IMG/VR virus record: IMGVR_UViG_3300046809_000115
Location: 1-29,275 of that record
DNA length: 29,275 nucleotides
Reading direction: 5' to 3' (one strand)
Source: a virus
A program made the translations under genes and the position numbers. The notes beneath the pieces were generated by a model. That model did not search any database. It was not told where the DNA came from and saw only the letters and a list, made by a program, of their open reading frames with translations. Below, piece after piece: positions 1-7,456 of the stretch (positions within the stretch are counted from its first letter, which is position 1; the number at the start of each line of letters is the position of its first letter).

Positions 1-1
1 C

Positions 2-808
2 GCCCGGCAGATTATCCAGAACGGTCTTCAGCGGGGTATGTCCCGACAGGATATCGAAACAGCCGTTATGGCTGGTCTTACTGAATCGTCTCTTCATAAC
101 CTTAATGGTGGGGACAGGGACTCTCTTGGGCTATTTCAGATGAGGCCTTCTCAGGGCTGGGGTAGTGCCCAGCAGGTTATGGACCCTAACTACGAAATCA
201 GTAAGTTCTACGATACACTGGCTAGTACACAGCATAACGGAATGACTCCTTGGCAGGCCGCACAGGCAGTAGAGAAAAGCGCCTTTTCAGACGGCTCTAA
301 CTACCAAGCTCAGTACGCTAATGCTCAAAAGCTTGTGGACTACCTTACTATGGAACAGCCACAGGGTAAAGTCGCCGCCCCTACAATGGCAGCTAATGGA
401 TCGCTCAACTGGATTAGTCAGAATACCAACAAGTATCTTGATTATGACCATTGGTATGGCGCACAATGCGTTGACCTTTACGATTTCTACACTACCGGGT
501 TTGTGGGCGGTAGTGCACCAATGGTAGGTACCGCAGATGAAATCTGGAATAATCACGACCCTCGTGCTTATACACAGATAGACCGGAGCCAGAGGCCTCA
601 GATGGGTGATGTAGCCATTTGGGCTAAAGGAGGCTATACTCCGGGATCACATGTAGGAATTATACTCGGAGATAATGGTGACGGTACTGTTAAGACTCTT
701 TCTAACAATGCTACGGCCGCCGGCCCTAACGGAGCTTCAGCTATTGTTAACCTCAGTAAAACAGCTCTACTCGGTTATCTCCGACCCAACCGTCTCATGG
801 GAGCTTAA
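2..808 (+). CDS. Peptidoglycan hydrolase with CHAP domain, 5' truncated
   Basis: The reading frame is open to the window edge, so the N-terminus is missing; the first internal ATG is at 38. Counting from that Met, residues about 1-100 resemble the actinobacterial module that reads ESSLHNLN, GDRDSLGLFQ, RPSQGWG, with Glu16 as a possible catalytic acid of a lysozyme or transglycosylase-like fold. Residues about 120-252 form a CHAP amidase/endopeptidase domain with Cys144 (AQCVDLYDF) and His205 (GSHVGIIL) as expected catalytic residues. It would cleave cell-wall peptidoglycan. The holin-like gene starts one base after its stop, which favours an endolysin. A tail-associated lysin cut off by the window edge is possible, because the missing N-terminus could be large. 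Confidence 0.82.
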   Translation, partial: ARQIIQNGLQRGMSRQDIETAVMAGLTESSLHNLNGGDRDSLGLFQMRPSQGWGSAQQVMDPNYEISKFYDTLASTQHNGMTPWQAAQAVEKSAFSDGSNYQAQYANAQKLVDYLTMEQPQGKVAAPTMAANGSLNWISQNTNKYLDYDHWYGAQCVDLYDFYTTGFVGGSAPMVGTADEIWNNHDPRAYTQIDRSQRPQMGDVAIWAKGGYTPGSHVGIILGDNGDGTVKTLSNNATAAGPNGASAIVNLSKTALLGYLRPNRLMGA

Positions 809-809
809 A

Positions 810-1133
810 ATGAACACAGTAGGAAATGAAATTCTCAAGGTGTCTAAGGCTATTGCCTCTGGTGTAGCCGCCCTTGTGGGAACTCTTGTACTTGCCCTTG
901 ACCTACAGCCTGCTACTGCACAAGGTATTCAGTATCTTACGCAGGCACAGTGGGGCATTATTGTCCTAGCAGTACTCGCCAGTTATGGGGTAACTTGGCG
1001 GGTGCCTAATAGGGCCGGTGGATTGCCGGGGGAGTCGTTGGACTCTACTGATCCTAACCCGATTCCTACAGAAGTAGGTCCCGCGCCGGTTGATCCACTG
1101 CCGGGTACTGTTCAGGCTCAGAAGGGAGCCTAG
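810..1133 (+). CDS. Holin-like membrane protein
   Basis: A 107-residue protein with two predicted membrane segments, about residues 15-33 (AIASGVAALVGTLVLALDL) and 48-66 (WGIIVLAVLASYGVTW), followed by a Pro/Gly-rich polar tail. Size, two helices and position directly behind the hydrolase fit a phage holin that lets the endolysin reach the wall. The start at 810 has GGGAG upstream and lies one base after the hydrolase stop. The frame is open further upstream, but that part only shadows the hydrolase gene. The holin role is inferred from topology and context; no family signature was recognised. Confidence 0.72.
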   Translation: MNTVGNEILKVSKAIASGVAALVGTLVLALDLQPATAQGIQYLTQAQWGIIVLAVLASYGVTWRVPNRAGGLPGESLDSTDPNPIPTEVGPAPVDPLPGTVQAQKGA

Positions 1134-1143
1134 ACAGCCCGAA

Positions 1144-1178
1144 GCCCCGCCCTCCGCTGTCGAATTGGAGGACGGGGC
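1144..1178. terminator. GC-rich hairpin after the lysis genes
   Basis: Twelve-base arms GCCCCGCCCTCC (1144-1155) and GGAGGACGGGGC (1167-1178) enclose an 11-base loop. One pair is C-A when read on the plus strand but becomes a G-U wobble on the minus strand, so it would be more stable in leftward RNA. No T-run follows in either direction. It may block leftward read-through from the early arm. Confidence 0.55.
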
Positions 1179-1200
1179 CTACTACTTCTATAGTGACAGG

Positions 1201-1239
1201 TGTACCCCCGGGAGTCAAGCCCCGGGGGTACATTTGTTT
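1201..1239 (+). terminator. Rho-independent terminator of the lysis operon
   Basis: Perfect 12-bp stem TGTACCCCCGGG / CCCGGGGGTACA (1201-1212 and 1221-1232) with an 8-base loop, followed by TTTGTTT on the plus strand. It lies about 70 bases after the holin stop and before the whiB-like promoter, so it probably ends late transcription. Confidence 0.8.
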
Positions 1240-1272
1240 GGAAAACTTCTGAGACACGTACTCTCATGTTGC

Positions 1273-1301
1273 TTGACCACTTAAATACACGATGTTAAGA
1301 T
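1273..1301 (+). promoter_or_regulatory. Promoter of the whiB-like gene
   Basis: TTGACC (1273-1278), a 17-base spacer, then TAAGAT (1296-1301), about 30 bases before the start codon of the whiB-like gene and just after the terminator. The layout fits a housekeeping sigma factor promoter and gives this gene its own expression. Confidence 0.6.
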
Positions 1302-1333
1302 GATCTTATCCGCTGGGGAAAGAGAACATAATC

Positions 1334-1813
1334 ATGTATACAGTCCTGTCAAGCCACCGCAAAGTGTGGTCTCAACAAGCCATTTGCACGTCATACCCTA
1401 AGCTGTTCGGGGATGACTTGACTAAATCAACTATTAAGGCCGCTAAGGGCATCTGTGCTATGTGCCCTGTTCAGGACCTCTGTAGAGAATGGGCAGTTAT
1501 CAATGAAGTAGAAGGTATGTTTGGTGGTACCACTACTACAGAGAGAAAAGCTCTGCGAAAGGATCTTCCGAAGGAGGTTCTGGAACAGAATCCTCCTGAA
1601 CCAAAGCTTCTGGACTATGTGAAGGATGAACCGGTAGTGGTTCAGAAGCCTTCTCAGGTTCAGCCAAATCCGGGAGCTTATAGGTTGACTCAGAAACCGA
1701 AGCACGTTGGCCAACCCGCGAAGGTATCGGCAAAACAAACTTCTCGACAGAAACCCCAATCTCTATTGGCTTCCCTAGATCAGCTTCTGCTTGAACTACC
1801 AGCTTTTTCATAG
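1334..1813 (+). CDS. whiB-like: WhiB-like iron-sulfur transcription regulator
   Basis: A 159-residue protein. Residues 1-78 carry the WhiB-like pattern: Cys18, then Cys41-x2-Cys44-x5-Cys50 (four ligands for a [4Fe-4S] cluster), followed by the turn GMFGG (61-65; usual form G-[VI]-W-G-G) and a basic stretch ERKALRK. Wbl proteins are actinobacterial; they bind the primary sigma factor or DNA, and phage copies can interfere with host Wbl function (known for mycobacteriophage TM4 WhiB). Residues about 79-159 form a Pro/Gln/Lys-rich tail not typical of the family, and this tail overlaps a gene on the other strand for 278 bases. GGGGAAAGAGAA upstream is a ribosome-binding site candidate. Family assignment is firm; the targets are unknown. 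Confidence 0.9.
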   Translation: MYTVLSSHRKVWSQQAICTSYPKLFGDDLTKSTIKAAKGICAMCPVQDLCREWAVINEVEGMFGGTTTTERKALRKDLPKEVLEQNPPEPKLLDYVKDEPVVVQKPSQVQPNPGAYRLTQKPKHVGQPAKVSAKQTSRQKPQSLLASLDQLLLELPAFS

Positions 1814-2165
1814 CCCTCAAAGCAGAATAAGGAATGATAGAGGCAGGGACTCTAGTCTCCCATTTCTCTTTATTCTTCCTGTTACCGGGTGTCCACAGAA
1901 GACCGAACTTCTCTCTTAGTTCCTCTATAACACACCGGTTAGAGCAGTTACCCACCCCATTGTAATTGGTCTGAAAAGGCTCACCACAACGACTGCATGT
2001 CTTAGTGATGCGGGGGGAGAGTGGATACTTTAGCGAGTAAAGCATCCACTCTCCCTCAAGACGAATCTCTTCAGGGGTATCGTCCATAGCCTCTTCAATA
2101 TCAGCACTCAGGGTAGGCGGTACTTCCGCACCGTATTGTGCAAAGATATCTTCAAGAGCCCCCAT
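1536..2165 (-). CDS. Zinc-finger protein of unknown function
   Basis: A 209-residue protein starting with ATG behind a strong AAGGAG site. Cys57-x2-Cys60 and Cys74-x3-Cys78 (CSRC and CSNRC) look like a treble-clef or ribbon zinc site. It is followed by a segment resembling DNA-binding small zinc proteins, then a Pro/Ser/Glu-rich tail (about 155-209) ending DPFAELFSL. The last ~90 codons are antisense to the whiB-like gene. It is the last gene of the leftward early arm. No specific family was recognised; nucleic acid binding is a guess. Confidence 0.72.
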   Translation of the reverse strand: MGALEDIFAQYGAEVPPTLSADIEEAMDDTPEEIRLEGEWMLYSLKYPLSPRITKTCSRCGEPFQTNYNGVGNCSNRCVIEELREKFGLLWTPGNRKNKEKWETRVPASIIPYSALRAMKKLVVQAEADLGKPIEIGVSVEKFVLPIPSRVGQRASVSESTYKLPDLAEPEKASEPLPVHPSHSPEALVQEDSVPEPPSEDPFAELFSL

Positions 2166-2174
2166 TTTTACTCC

Positions 2175-2315
2175 TTACCACTGCTCGCTACAGGCTACGC
2201 ACCTATGCGGACCTTCATGTCCTTTAGGCTCCCAGCACTCATGGTTAACCGGTTCATCCTGCTCAACTATAATTTCATAAATAGCAGAGCCGCATTCATC
2301 TTCATCAATGTCCAT
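2175..2315 (-). CDS. Small cysteine/histidine-rich protein
   Basis: A 46-residue frame that fills the gap between the RuvC-like gene and the zinc-finger gene. It overlaps the RuvC-like stop by 11 bases and ends 9 bases before the next start. The acidic N-terminus (MDIDEDECG) is followed by a Cys/His cluster, HECWEPKGHEGPHRCVAC, that could bind one zinc ion. Tight packing with its neighbours supports a real gene. Function unknown. Confidence 0.6.
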   Translation of the reverse strand: MDIDEDECGSAIYEIIVEQDEPVNHECWEPKGHEGPHRCVACSEQW

Positions 2316-2787
2316 TGCCAAACATTTCCATTTCTAGGGCCGACGGTGCAAGGTTACGGGTGATAAGGTAGTACCTCCCGTGATTGTAGGCGTCTATCCA
2401 GTGACTCTGTGCCTTGGGAACCTTGGTAGGGTTCTTTCCTGTGGCCTTCCATTGTGTAGGCTTTTGGGCAGGCATGAACTTTACAACTTCAGCTTTAAGA
2501 GACCTCGCAAAGAGCTTGATAGCTCCGATATTCTCCACAGTACTAAGTGGGATACCGACGTTCTGGGCTACTGTTTCCTTTCGGATTTGATAACCCTCGT
2601 AGACGATAATGTCAGGCCGGATGCCCAGCTTCTTGAGCGGTGCGAATACGTCCCAAGCCAGAAACTCCACAAGGTCTTGCGTAACCCCGAAGTCGTATAC
2701 CGTATTCTCATCCTGTAGACACCAGCCTGATCCTGAGTTCCTACCACCGTGATTCTTACCGGGGTCAAAGCTAAGTACTAGGGTCAT
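2305..2787 (-). CDS. RuvC-like Holliday junction resolvase
   Basis: A 160-residue protein with an RNase H-like fold signature. The first acidic residue is Asp8 in LSFDPG, the second is Glu64 in VYEGY, and the third cluster is WIDAYNHGRYY with Asp132 and His136. These match the RuvC superfamily of resolvases, which cut four-way DNA junctions. In phages such enzymes debranch replicating or recombining DNA before packaging. The start overlaps the upstream stop in an ATGA junction. Its place downstream of the polymerase and primase fits DNA metabolism. Confidence 0.82.
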   Translation of the reverse strand: MTLVLSFDPGKNHGGRNSGSGWCLQDENTVYDFGVTQDLVEFLAWDVFAPLKKLGIRPDIIVYEGYQIRKETVAQNVGIPLSTVENIGAIKLFARSLKAEVVKFMPAQKPTQWKATGKNPTKVPKAQSHWIDAYNHGRYYLITRNLAPSALEMEMFGNGH

Positions 2788-2981
2788 AGTATCTCATCAT
2801 CTTTTTGCATAAGAGCTACAGAAGGAACAGGCTTATGGCATACCCAGTAACTCTTATTGGTCAGCTTTACATACTCAACCGGTCCCAGAGAGCTACAGTC
2901 ATAGTAAGCTTCACTCTGGACCAATACCTCTAGGTTGGGATCAAGCTCGGCTAAATGGTCGATAAGCTCTTTGACTTTCAC
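2784..2981 (-). CDS. Small conserved-type phage protein
   Basis: A 65-residue acidic protein beginning MKVKELIDHLAELDPNLEV. This N-terminal style (a helix followed by an LDP turn) recurs in many small phage proteins of unknown role. It is linked by ATGA overlaps to genes on both sides, so it is very probably translated with them. Function unknown. Confidence 0.7.
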   Translation of the reverse strand: MKVKELIDHLAELDPNLEVLVQSEAYYDCSSLGPVEYVKLTNKSYWVCHKPVPSVALMQKDDEIL

Positions 2982-3229
2982 CGGGTAACCTCACCATCTT
3001 TCCACCATTCAGTAGCACATACGGCGCGTGATTCAAAGCCTATGAAGATCGCATGGCTTTCTGTTGCGTTATACAGGGCCGCGTGCTGAGCGCCCTCTTT
3101 TGACCTGTATGGCCTTGTACGCTCAACTACAAAGCCCTTTTTTCTATCTTCATTGGAATCCAAGATAGAGGCAGGCCTACTAAAGATAGCCCGGTACTCT
3201 ATCCATTCCTCAGGCGTAGTCACCGGCAT
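2978..3229 (-). CDS. Hypothetical protein
   Basis: An 83-residue soluble protein with a GAGGT site directly before the ATG. It contains many aromatic and basic residues, including a SKEGAQHAALYNAT segment. It overlaps the upstream gene by 10 bases and the downstream gene by 4 bases. No motif was recognised; its operon position is the only clue, between the polymerase and the RuvC-like resolvase. Confidence 0.68.
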   Translation of the reverse strand: MPVTTPEEWIEYRAIFSRPASILDSNEDRKKGFVVERTRPYRSKEGAQHAALYNATESHAIFIGFESRAVCATEWWKDGEVTR

Positions 3230-3402
3230 ACCTCATATACGGCGTCGTTCATCTTATCATGCTGAGTACTGCACACCATGCACAGCCATACCCGCTTGAT
3301 AGTCCTGAACCGGCCACGGTAACGTTCAAGAAGAACACCAGTAGTGAGCTTCTTCTTCTCCACGTCGGTACCGCAACCCCAGCAATTAATCCGGCTAAAC
3401 AT
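3220..3402 (-). CDS. Small zinc-ribbon protein
   Basis: A 60-residue basic protein with two CxxC knuckles, CWGC (residues 7-10) and CMVC (41-44), separated by an Arg/Lys-rich stretch. This is a typical small zinc ribbon. It overlaps the polymerase stop by 8 bases, with GGAAC upstream of its ATG. It could be a nucleic acid or protein adaptor for replication; no direct evidence exists. Confidence 0.68.
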   Translation of the reverse strand: MFSRINCWGCGTDVEKKKLTTGVLLERYRGRFRTIKRVWLCMVCSTQHDKMNDAVYEVCR

Positions 3403-5203
3403 GAATCAGTTCCTTTACTTCCTGTGGCTTAGACCACCTATGAGCATCAGCGTCCAATCGAACGCCGAAGTAATCCGAGTACCGCACCATAATTGCACGG
3501 ATAAGAGGGAGGTAGTAGTCCTCCATCCCTTCTTTAATTTCCAGTACCAATGAGTCATGGACCTGTAGAAGAAGCCTGCAATTCTCATCACACACTTCTC
3601 TGTCCACTTCAATCATGGCCAGCTTTACAAGATCGGCGGCGCCGCCTTGAATATAGGAGTTGAAGGCTTTATAAAACTCTTTTCCGGGGTTACGGAAATG
3701 CCTTCTACGTCCAGACCAAATATCGACGTGGCCACTTCGTTTGGCCAAGTTACCGAAGTGCTTGGATGCAGACCTAAGGTTGGGGTACTGCCTGTAGTAA
3801 TTCTCAATAATGTTCCGGGCATGACTCTCCGATACGTTAAACGCATCCATAACCCTTGGTGTTCCGGCTCCGTACTGGATAGAATAATTAAGCGTTTTTG
3901 TGTCTTGTCGTACCATGCCAAGAACGACAGCCATTTCTGTAAAAATGTCACGCTGGCTATCGGCGAAAATTTCAATGAGTTCGTCTTCGTGACTAGCCGC
4001 GGCGGCAAGTCGGAACTCAAGCTGAGCGTAGTCGAGTTCCCATAGTCCGTAACCTGACTCCGCAATAAGAGCGCCTTTAACACCCTTAGACCATTCTTTA
4101 TCAGATTCCTTAGGGATTTGTTGGAGATTAGGATCGGAACATGAAAAGCGACCCGTCCTTGTACCTGTGATGTTGTAGGAAGCTCGTAGCCTTCCATCGT
4201 TATCAACGAACCGTTGATATGGTTCATAGTAACCTGATACGGCCTTTTGCCAACCACGATATTCGAGTATCCGTTGCGCCAAAGCTCCCACGTCGCTATG
4301 TCCGTAGAGCTTGATTTCATTGTCTGCGATGAACTGCAATCGCTTTTCATAACGTCCCATCGTTTCTTTGTCATAGGAGACCTTATTCTCTTTGTTAAGC
4401 AGGACGGGCAATCCCAACTTATCATTGAGCAATGACTTTAGGAACTTAGGAGAGCTTGCTTTTCCACCCAACTCGCTCTCTAGTTCCGCCATACGCTCTC
4501 TGCCGATAGATTCCATAACGGCACAGTACTCAATATTGACGAGGACGCCTTTACGCCTCATCTTAGCAAGCAGTACTTCTGTAGGCTGTTCAATACGCTT
4601 CCAGTAGTCCACAAGCTTGGGGGTGAACTCTTTGCTCTTAGTCATGTTCTCTAGGGACTCAAGAGTAATGGAGCCGTCCTCTTTAGCGTAATCCCACATT
4701 TCTTCAGAGGGCATACCTCCCCACCCCCAAGCCAACAGGGCCGCCTCAAAGCGCGGCGTCCTGTTCTTTGCCTTATAGCCCAACCAGCGTTCTGTGGTGT
4801 AGTCCAACTTATAGCTTGGGTAGTTCTCGTCTATAAGGTGGTCCAGCTTCATTGTATCGAAGAAGACAGCTGGGGTAGGGAAGCCAAGATTCCACAAAGC
4901 ATTGAGGTCAAAAGGAGCATTGTGAAAAACCACAGGCTTAGCAAGGATATGGGTGAGTAGTAGCTTCCAATCCTCTTCTCGAAGATTTTCACCAAGAGGG
5001 TGACTGATAGGGAAATAGTTCCGCAGAATACCAGTAGAACTACGAAGACCAATGGCAAAGCCTCTCCCTTCATCTGTCTGATCATAGACCTTTAGGCCCG
5101 TTGTCTCAAAGTCCAGTGCTACTACAGAGGCGTTATCAATGAGTTTAACCCATTGCTCCAAAGCCAAATCCGAGAGGGGGATTGGGGTTAGAATCAGGTT
5201 CAT
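3395..5203 (-). CDS. polA-like: Family A DNA polymerase with 3'-5' exonuclease
   Basis: A 602-residue replicative polymerase. The exonuclease residues are intact: Exo I DFETTGL (Asp31, Glu33), Exo II HNAPFD (Asn95, Asp99) and Exo III YAKED (Tyr172, Asp176). The polymerase motifs are A LDYAQLEFR (Asp391), B RQDTKTLNYSIQYG (Arg432, Lys436, Tyr440) and C QVHDS (His549, Asp550). There is no 5'-3' exonuclease domain, as in T7-like phage enzymes. Tyr440 sits where T7 polymerase has Tyr526 and E. coli Pol I has Phe762. The start has GGAGG 9 bases upstream and lies within the last 59 bases of the primase gene, so the two are probably translationally coupled. Confidence 0.96.
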   Translation of the reverse strand: MNLILTPIPLSDLALEQWVKLIDNASVVALDFETTGLKVYDQTDEGRGFAIGLRSSTGILRNYFPISHPLGENLREEDWKLLLTHILAKPVVFHNAPFDLNALWNLGFPTPAVFFDTMKLDHLIDENYPSYKLDYTTERWLGYKAKNRTPRFEAALLAWGWGGMPSEEMWDYAKEDGSITLESLENMTKSKEFTPKLVDYWKRIEQPTEVLLAKMRRKGVLVNIEYCAVMESIGRERMAELESELGGKASSPKFLKSLLNDKLGLPVLLNKENKVSYDKETMGRYEKRLQFIADNEIKLYGHSDVGALAQRILEYRGWQKAVSGYYEPYQRFVDNDGRLRASYNITGTRTGRFSCSDPNLQQIPKESDKEWSKGVKGALIAESGYGLWELDYAQLEFRLAAAASHEDELIEIFADSQRDIFTEMAVVLGMVRQDTKTLNYSIQYGAGTPRVMDAFNVSESHARNIIENYYRQYPNLRSASKHFGNLAKRSGHVDIWSGRRRHFRNPGKEFYKAFNSYIQGGAADLVKLAMIEVDREVCDENCRLLLQVHDSLVLEIKEGMEDYYLPLIRAIMVRYSDYFGVRLDADAHRWSKPQEVKELIHV

Positions 5204-6980
5204 TGTATAGCGCCTCCATATCCATATCGTCGTCTAGTGCTAGTGAGAAGGTGAACTTATCCGGTCGTGACGCGAGTTTGACCGGCTTATCGGACCCACC
5301 CGTTCGGCTTTTGAGGGTGTGAAGCTCGTAGTGATCACTACTCGGCGGCCTCCAAAGAGAGAGGACACTAGCCGCGTCTGTGGCACCGTAAGTACTCCCA
5401 TAAAAATCCGCAAGTGTCGGGGGCTTATTGCCGTCCAAAACATTCGGTTTCCTATTGTGATGAATAATGTAGAAAGTGCATTTGTATTCATTGAGCATCG
5501 CTTTCAACTGGTTGTTGATGTTTTTAGCTGTATCCTCTTTAAGTTCTGAGTAGCTCAGAGAGGACATGGCGTCGATGATAACAACGTCAGGTTTCACTTC
5601 ATCCATTACATACTTGAAGAATGTCAGTGTTTCCTGATTGGCAAAAGGCATAGGCTCACCAACGGGGACAAGCCAGAAGTTCTCTTGAAGCTCATCCTCA
5701 TTGTAGCTATTCTCTTTAGCAAGGTTAGAGGCGAAGTGCTTCAGCATTGGGTGTCCCATTTCCAAAGAAAAGAACACTACCTTGTTTCGGCCTAATGTCT
5801 TCCAAGACAAGAAGTCTTGGCCCGTCGCAAGTGAAGCACCTAGCTGGATCGCTAATCTGGACTTTCCCACACCGGGAACAGCGGTCAGAAAGTTGATCGT
5901 CTGCTTTCCTATTAGGTCTTGTACTATCCATTCAAACTTAACCTCCGTTTTAAGGAAGTCACCAAAGCGGAATAGCTTCTGAATAGGTTCTTGTGTCTGT
6001 TCTTCCCTCACAAAGACCGGAGAGGGATACTTCTCCCGAACCTTATAGATGAACTCCACAAGGCGACGATTGCGGTCATGACGACCAGTGAACTTACCCC
6101 AGCGTTTATCCACGTCATCAAGAACGCAGAAAATCGCCTCATCAGTCATGCCTACTTCTGCGCCGAAGTAAGCAAGTCGGGCCATAGCGTTACCGCGTCC
6201 CGAATGGTCCTGAGATTTTTCATTCCAGAACTGTTCTTTACCTGCTGAGAAAAGATCAGAGTGTTGGTTATCCCACGGATACTTACGAAAGACCGTATCA
6301 ATATCAGGGATATCGCCAAACTCTGCAATCTCGGTTAGCTGTACTCTAACACCCGGGAGGTCTTTGAACTGGGCCGGGGTGTAAATCTTCCCGGTGTATT
6401 CAATGATATCCACAGCGGGAGCGGAGCCGTCTTTATTGGCTCGCTTTTTCTTGTGGTTGTGCGTGAATGGCGGCCTAAGAACTCGGTCGATATTCCAGCA
6501 CGCTCTATCAGCGTCGAGGTAGTAGGCAATTCGACGGTTGAGGGTTTCAATAATATCCGGTGCATAAATTCCATCCAGAATCCAGTACCAGTGCTGGGCA
6601 TTCTCACTTGAACTCTGTATGCGATAAGTAGGTGGTGGTATGAGACCTTCATCTACCAATTTCTGCAAGGCATCCTTAGGCCGGGCTTGGCCTTCGTTAT
6701 CCCCTTCAAGCTCTATCCAGAGTACCCTTGCACCAATAGCGTTTGCTTTTGTCTTTTCCTTTGACCCGTCTTGGTAGTGGGCCATTGAATAGTATACGTC
6801 CATCTTCGCGTCTTGTGCGATGAAGAACTCTACTATGGAATCTTGCTTATCTCTCCACGAAGTGATAAGCGGCGAAACGCTAAAGAGGTTTGGCTCTGGT
6901 TTTGTAGCGAGGAATACGTTAGCACTCTCCGGCCCCCAGATATCCCCCAGAAATTTGAGAGTGCCAAGCTTCTCTGACAT
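5145..6980 (-). CDS. Primase-helicase (PrimPol-like plus RecA-fold ATPase)
   Basis: A 611-residue two-part replication protein. Residues about 30-200 resemble archaeo-eukaryotic-type primases (PrimPol/RepB-like): an acidic strand VLWIELEGD, then SSSENAQHWYW with the typical S-x-H position, then LRPPFTHNHK. Residues about 345-560 form a RecA/DnaB-type ATPase with Walker A AVPGVGKS (367-374), Walker B VVIID (466-470) and a His pair IIHHNR (507-508). It would unwind the fork and lay primers for the downstream polymerase. The first primase acidic motif has Glu where Asp is usual, so priming activity is less certain than ATPase activity. The ATG follows AAGGGGAG. Confidence 0.85.
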   Translation of the reverse strand: MSEKLGTLKFLGDIWGPESANVFLATKPEPNLFSVSPLITSWRDKQDSIVEFFIAQDAKMDVYYSMAHYQDGSKEKTKANAIGARVLWIELEGDNEGQARPKDALQKLVDEGLIPPPTYRIQSSSENAQHWYWILDGIYAPDIIETLNRRIAYYLDADRACWNIDRVLRPPFTHNHKKKRANKDGSAPAVDIIEYTGKIYTPAQFKDLPGVRVQLTEIAEFGDIPDIDTVFRKYPWDNQHSDLFSAGKEQFWNEKSQDHSGRGNAMARLAYFGAEVGMTDEAIFCVLDDVDKRWGKFTGRHDRNRRLVEFIYKVREKYPSPVFVREEQTQEPIQKLFRFGDFLKTEVKFEWIVQDLIGKQTINFLTAVPGVGKSRLAIQLGASLATGQDFLSWKTLGRNKVVFFSLEMGHPMLKHFASNLAKENSYNEDELQENFWLVPVGEPMPFANQETLTFFKYVMDEVKPDVVIIDAMSSLSYSELKEDTAKNINNQLKAMLNEYKCTFYIIHHNRKPNVLDGNKPPTLADFYGSTYGATDAASVLSLWRPPSSDHYELHTLKSRTGGSDKPVKLASRPDKFTFSLALDDDMDMEALYNEPDSNPNPPLGFGFGAMG

Positions 6981-6989
6981 GTTCTCCCC

Positions 6990-7325
6990 TTATCCCCCAG
7001 TAATAAAGTCGTCTAGGTTGAAGTCTGAATAGAAGTGCTTCAGTACTTCACGGTCCAGCGGCTTATTGCAAATGGTGCAGACCTTGAACACTATGTTCTC
7101 GGTCTCTTCTTCATAGTACCTCCACTTCTTTTCCAAGCATTCGCAGGTACCTGAGTATACTGGGCGCTTGATCTTCTCTGGCGAAGTGAGACGTGCTATA
7201 GTAGCTTTTACTTCTTCCAAAGACTTGATTCCCATAATCTCCGTTTTCTTACCGTCTTCCATAAATGATAAGATATAGCTGTTATGGGAGTACATGTACG
7301 TGAAGTCCGACGGACGTTCAAACAC
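6990..7325 (-). CDS. Zinc-binding hypothetical protein
   Basis: A 111-residue protein using a GTG start at 7325, chosen because AAGGAG lies 5 bases upstream. A longer frame from a TTG at 7364 would begin directly beside a strong hairpin and lacks such a site. CEC and CTICN form a probable zinc site in the C-terminal half. It ends 9 bases before the primase start. No family was recognised; its place directly before the primase suggests a replication accessory. Confidence 0.7.
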   Translation of the reverse strand: MFERPSDFTYMYSHNSYILSFMEDGKKTEIMGIKSLEEVKATIARLTSPEKIKRPVYSGTCECLEKKWRYYEEETENIVFKVCTICNKPLDREVLKHFYSDFNLDDFITGG

Positions 7326-7366
7326 AGTTTCTCCTTTAGTTTGGGAGACCGAATATGTGGGCAAGA

Positions 7367-7405
7367 CTAAGGCGGGGAGTCACTACCAATAACTCCCCGC
7401 CTTAG
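7367..7405 (-). terminator. Strong intercistronic hairpin
   Basis: Perfect 14-bp inverted repeat CTAAGGCGGGGAGT / ACTCCCCGCCTTAG with an 11-base loop, lying between the DUF669-like gene (stop at 7457) and the zinc-binding gene (start 7325). No T-run follows on the minus strand, so it may attenuate transcription, mark an RNA processing point, or protect the upstream message's 3' end rather than terminate fully. Confidence 0.6.
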
Positions 7406-7456
7406 CTGGATCAGTGCGTCAGTTCCTCGGATACCGACTCAGCCAATCTTTTCGGA

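Noticed and set aside
3625-4425. 266-residue minus-strand frame inside the polymerase gene
   Set aside because: Alternate frame of the polymerase, which carries all expected catalytic motifs.
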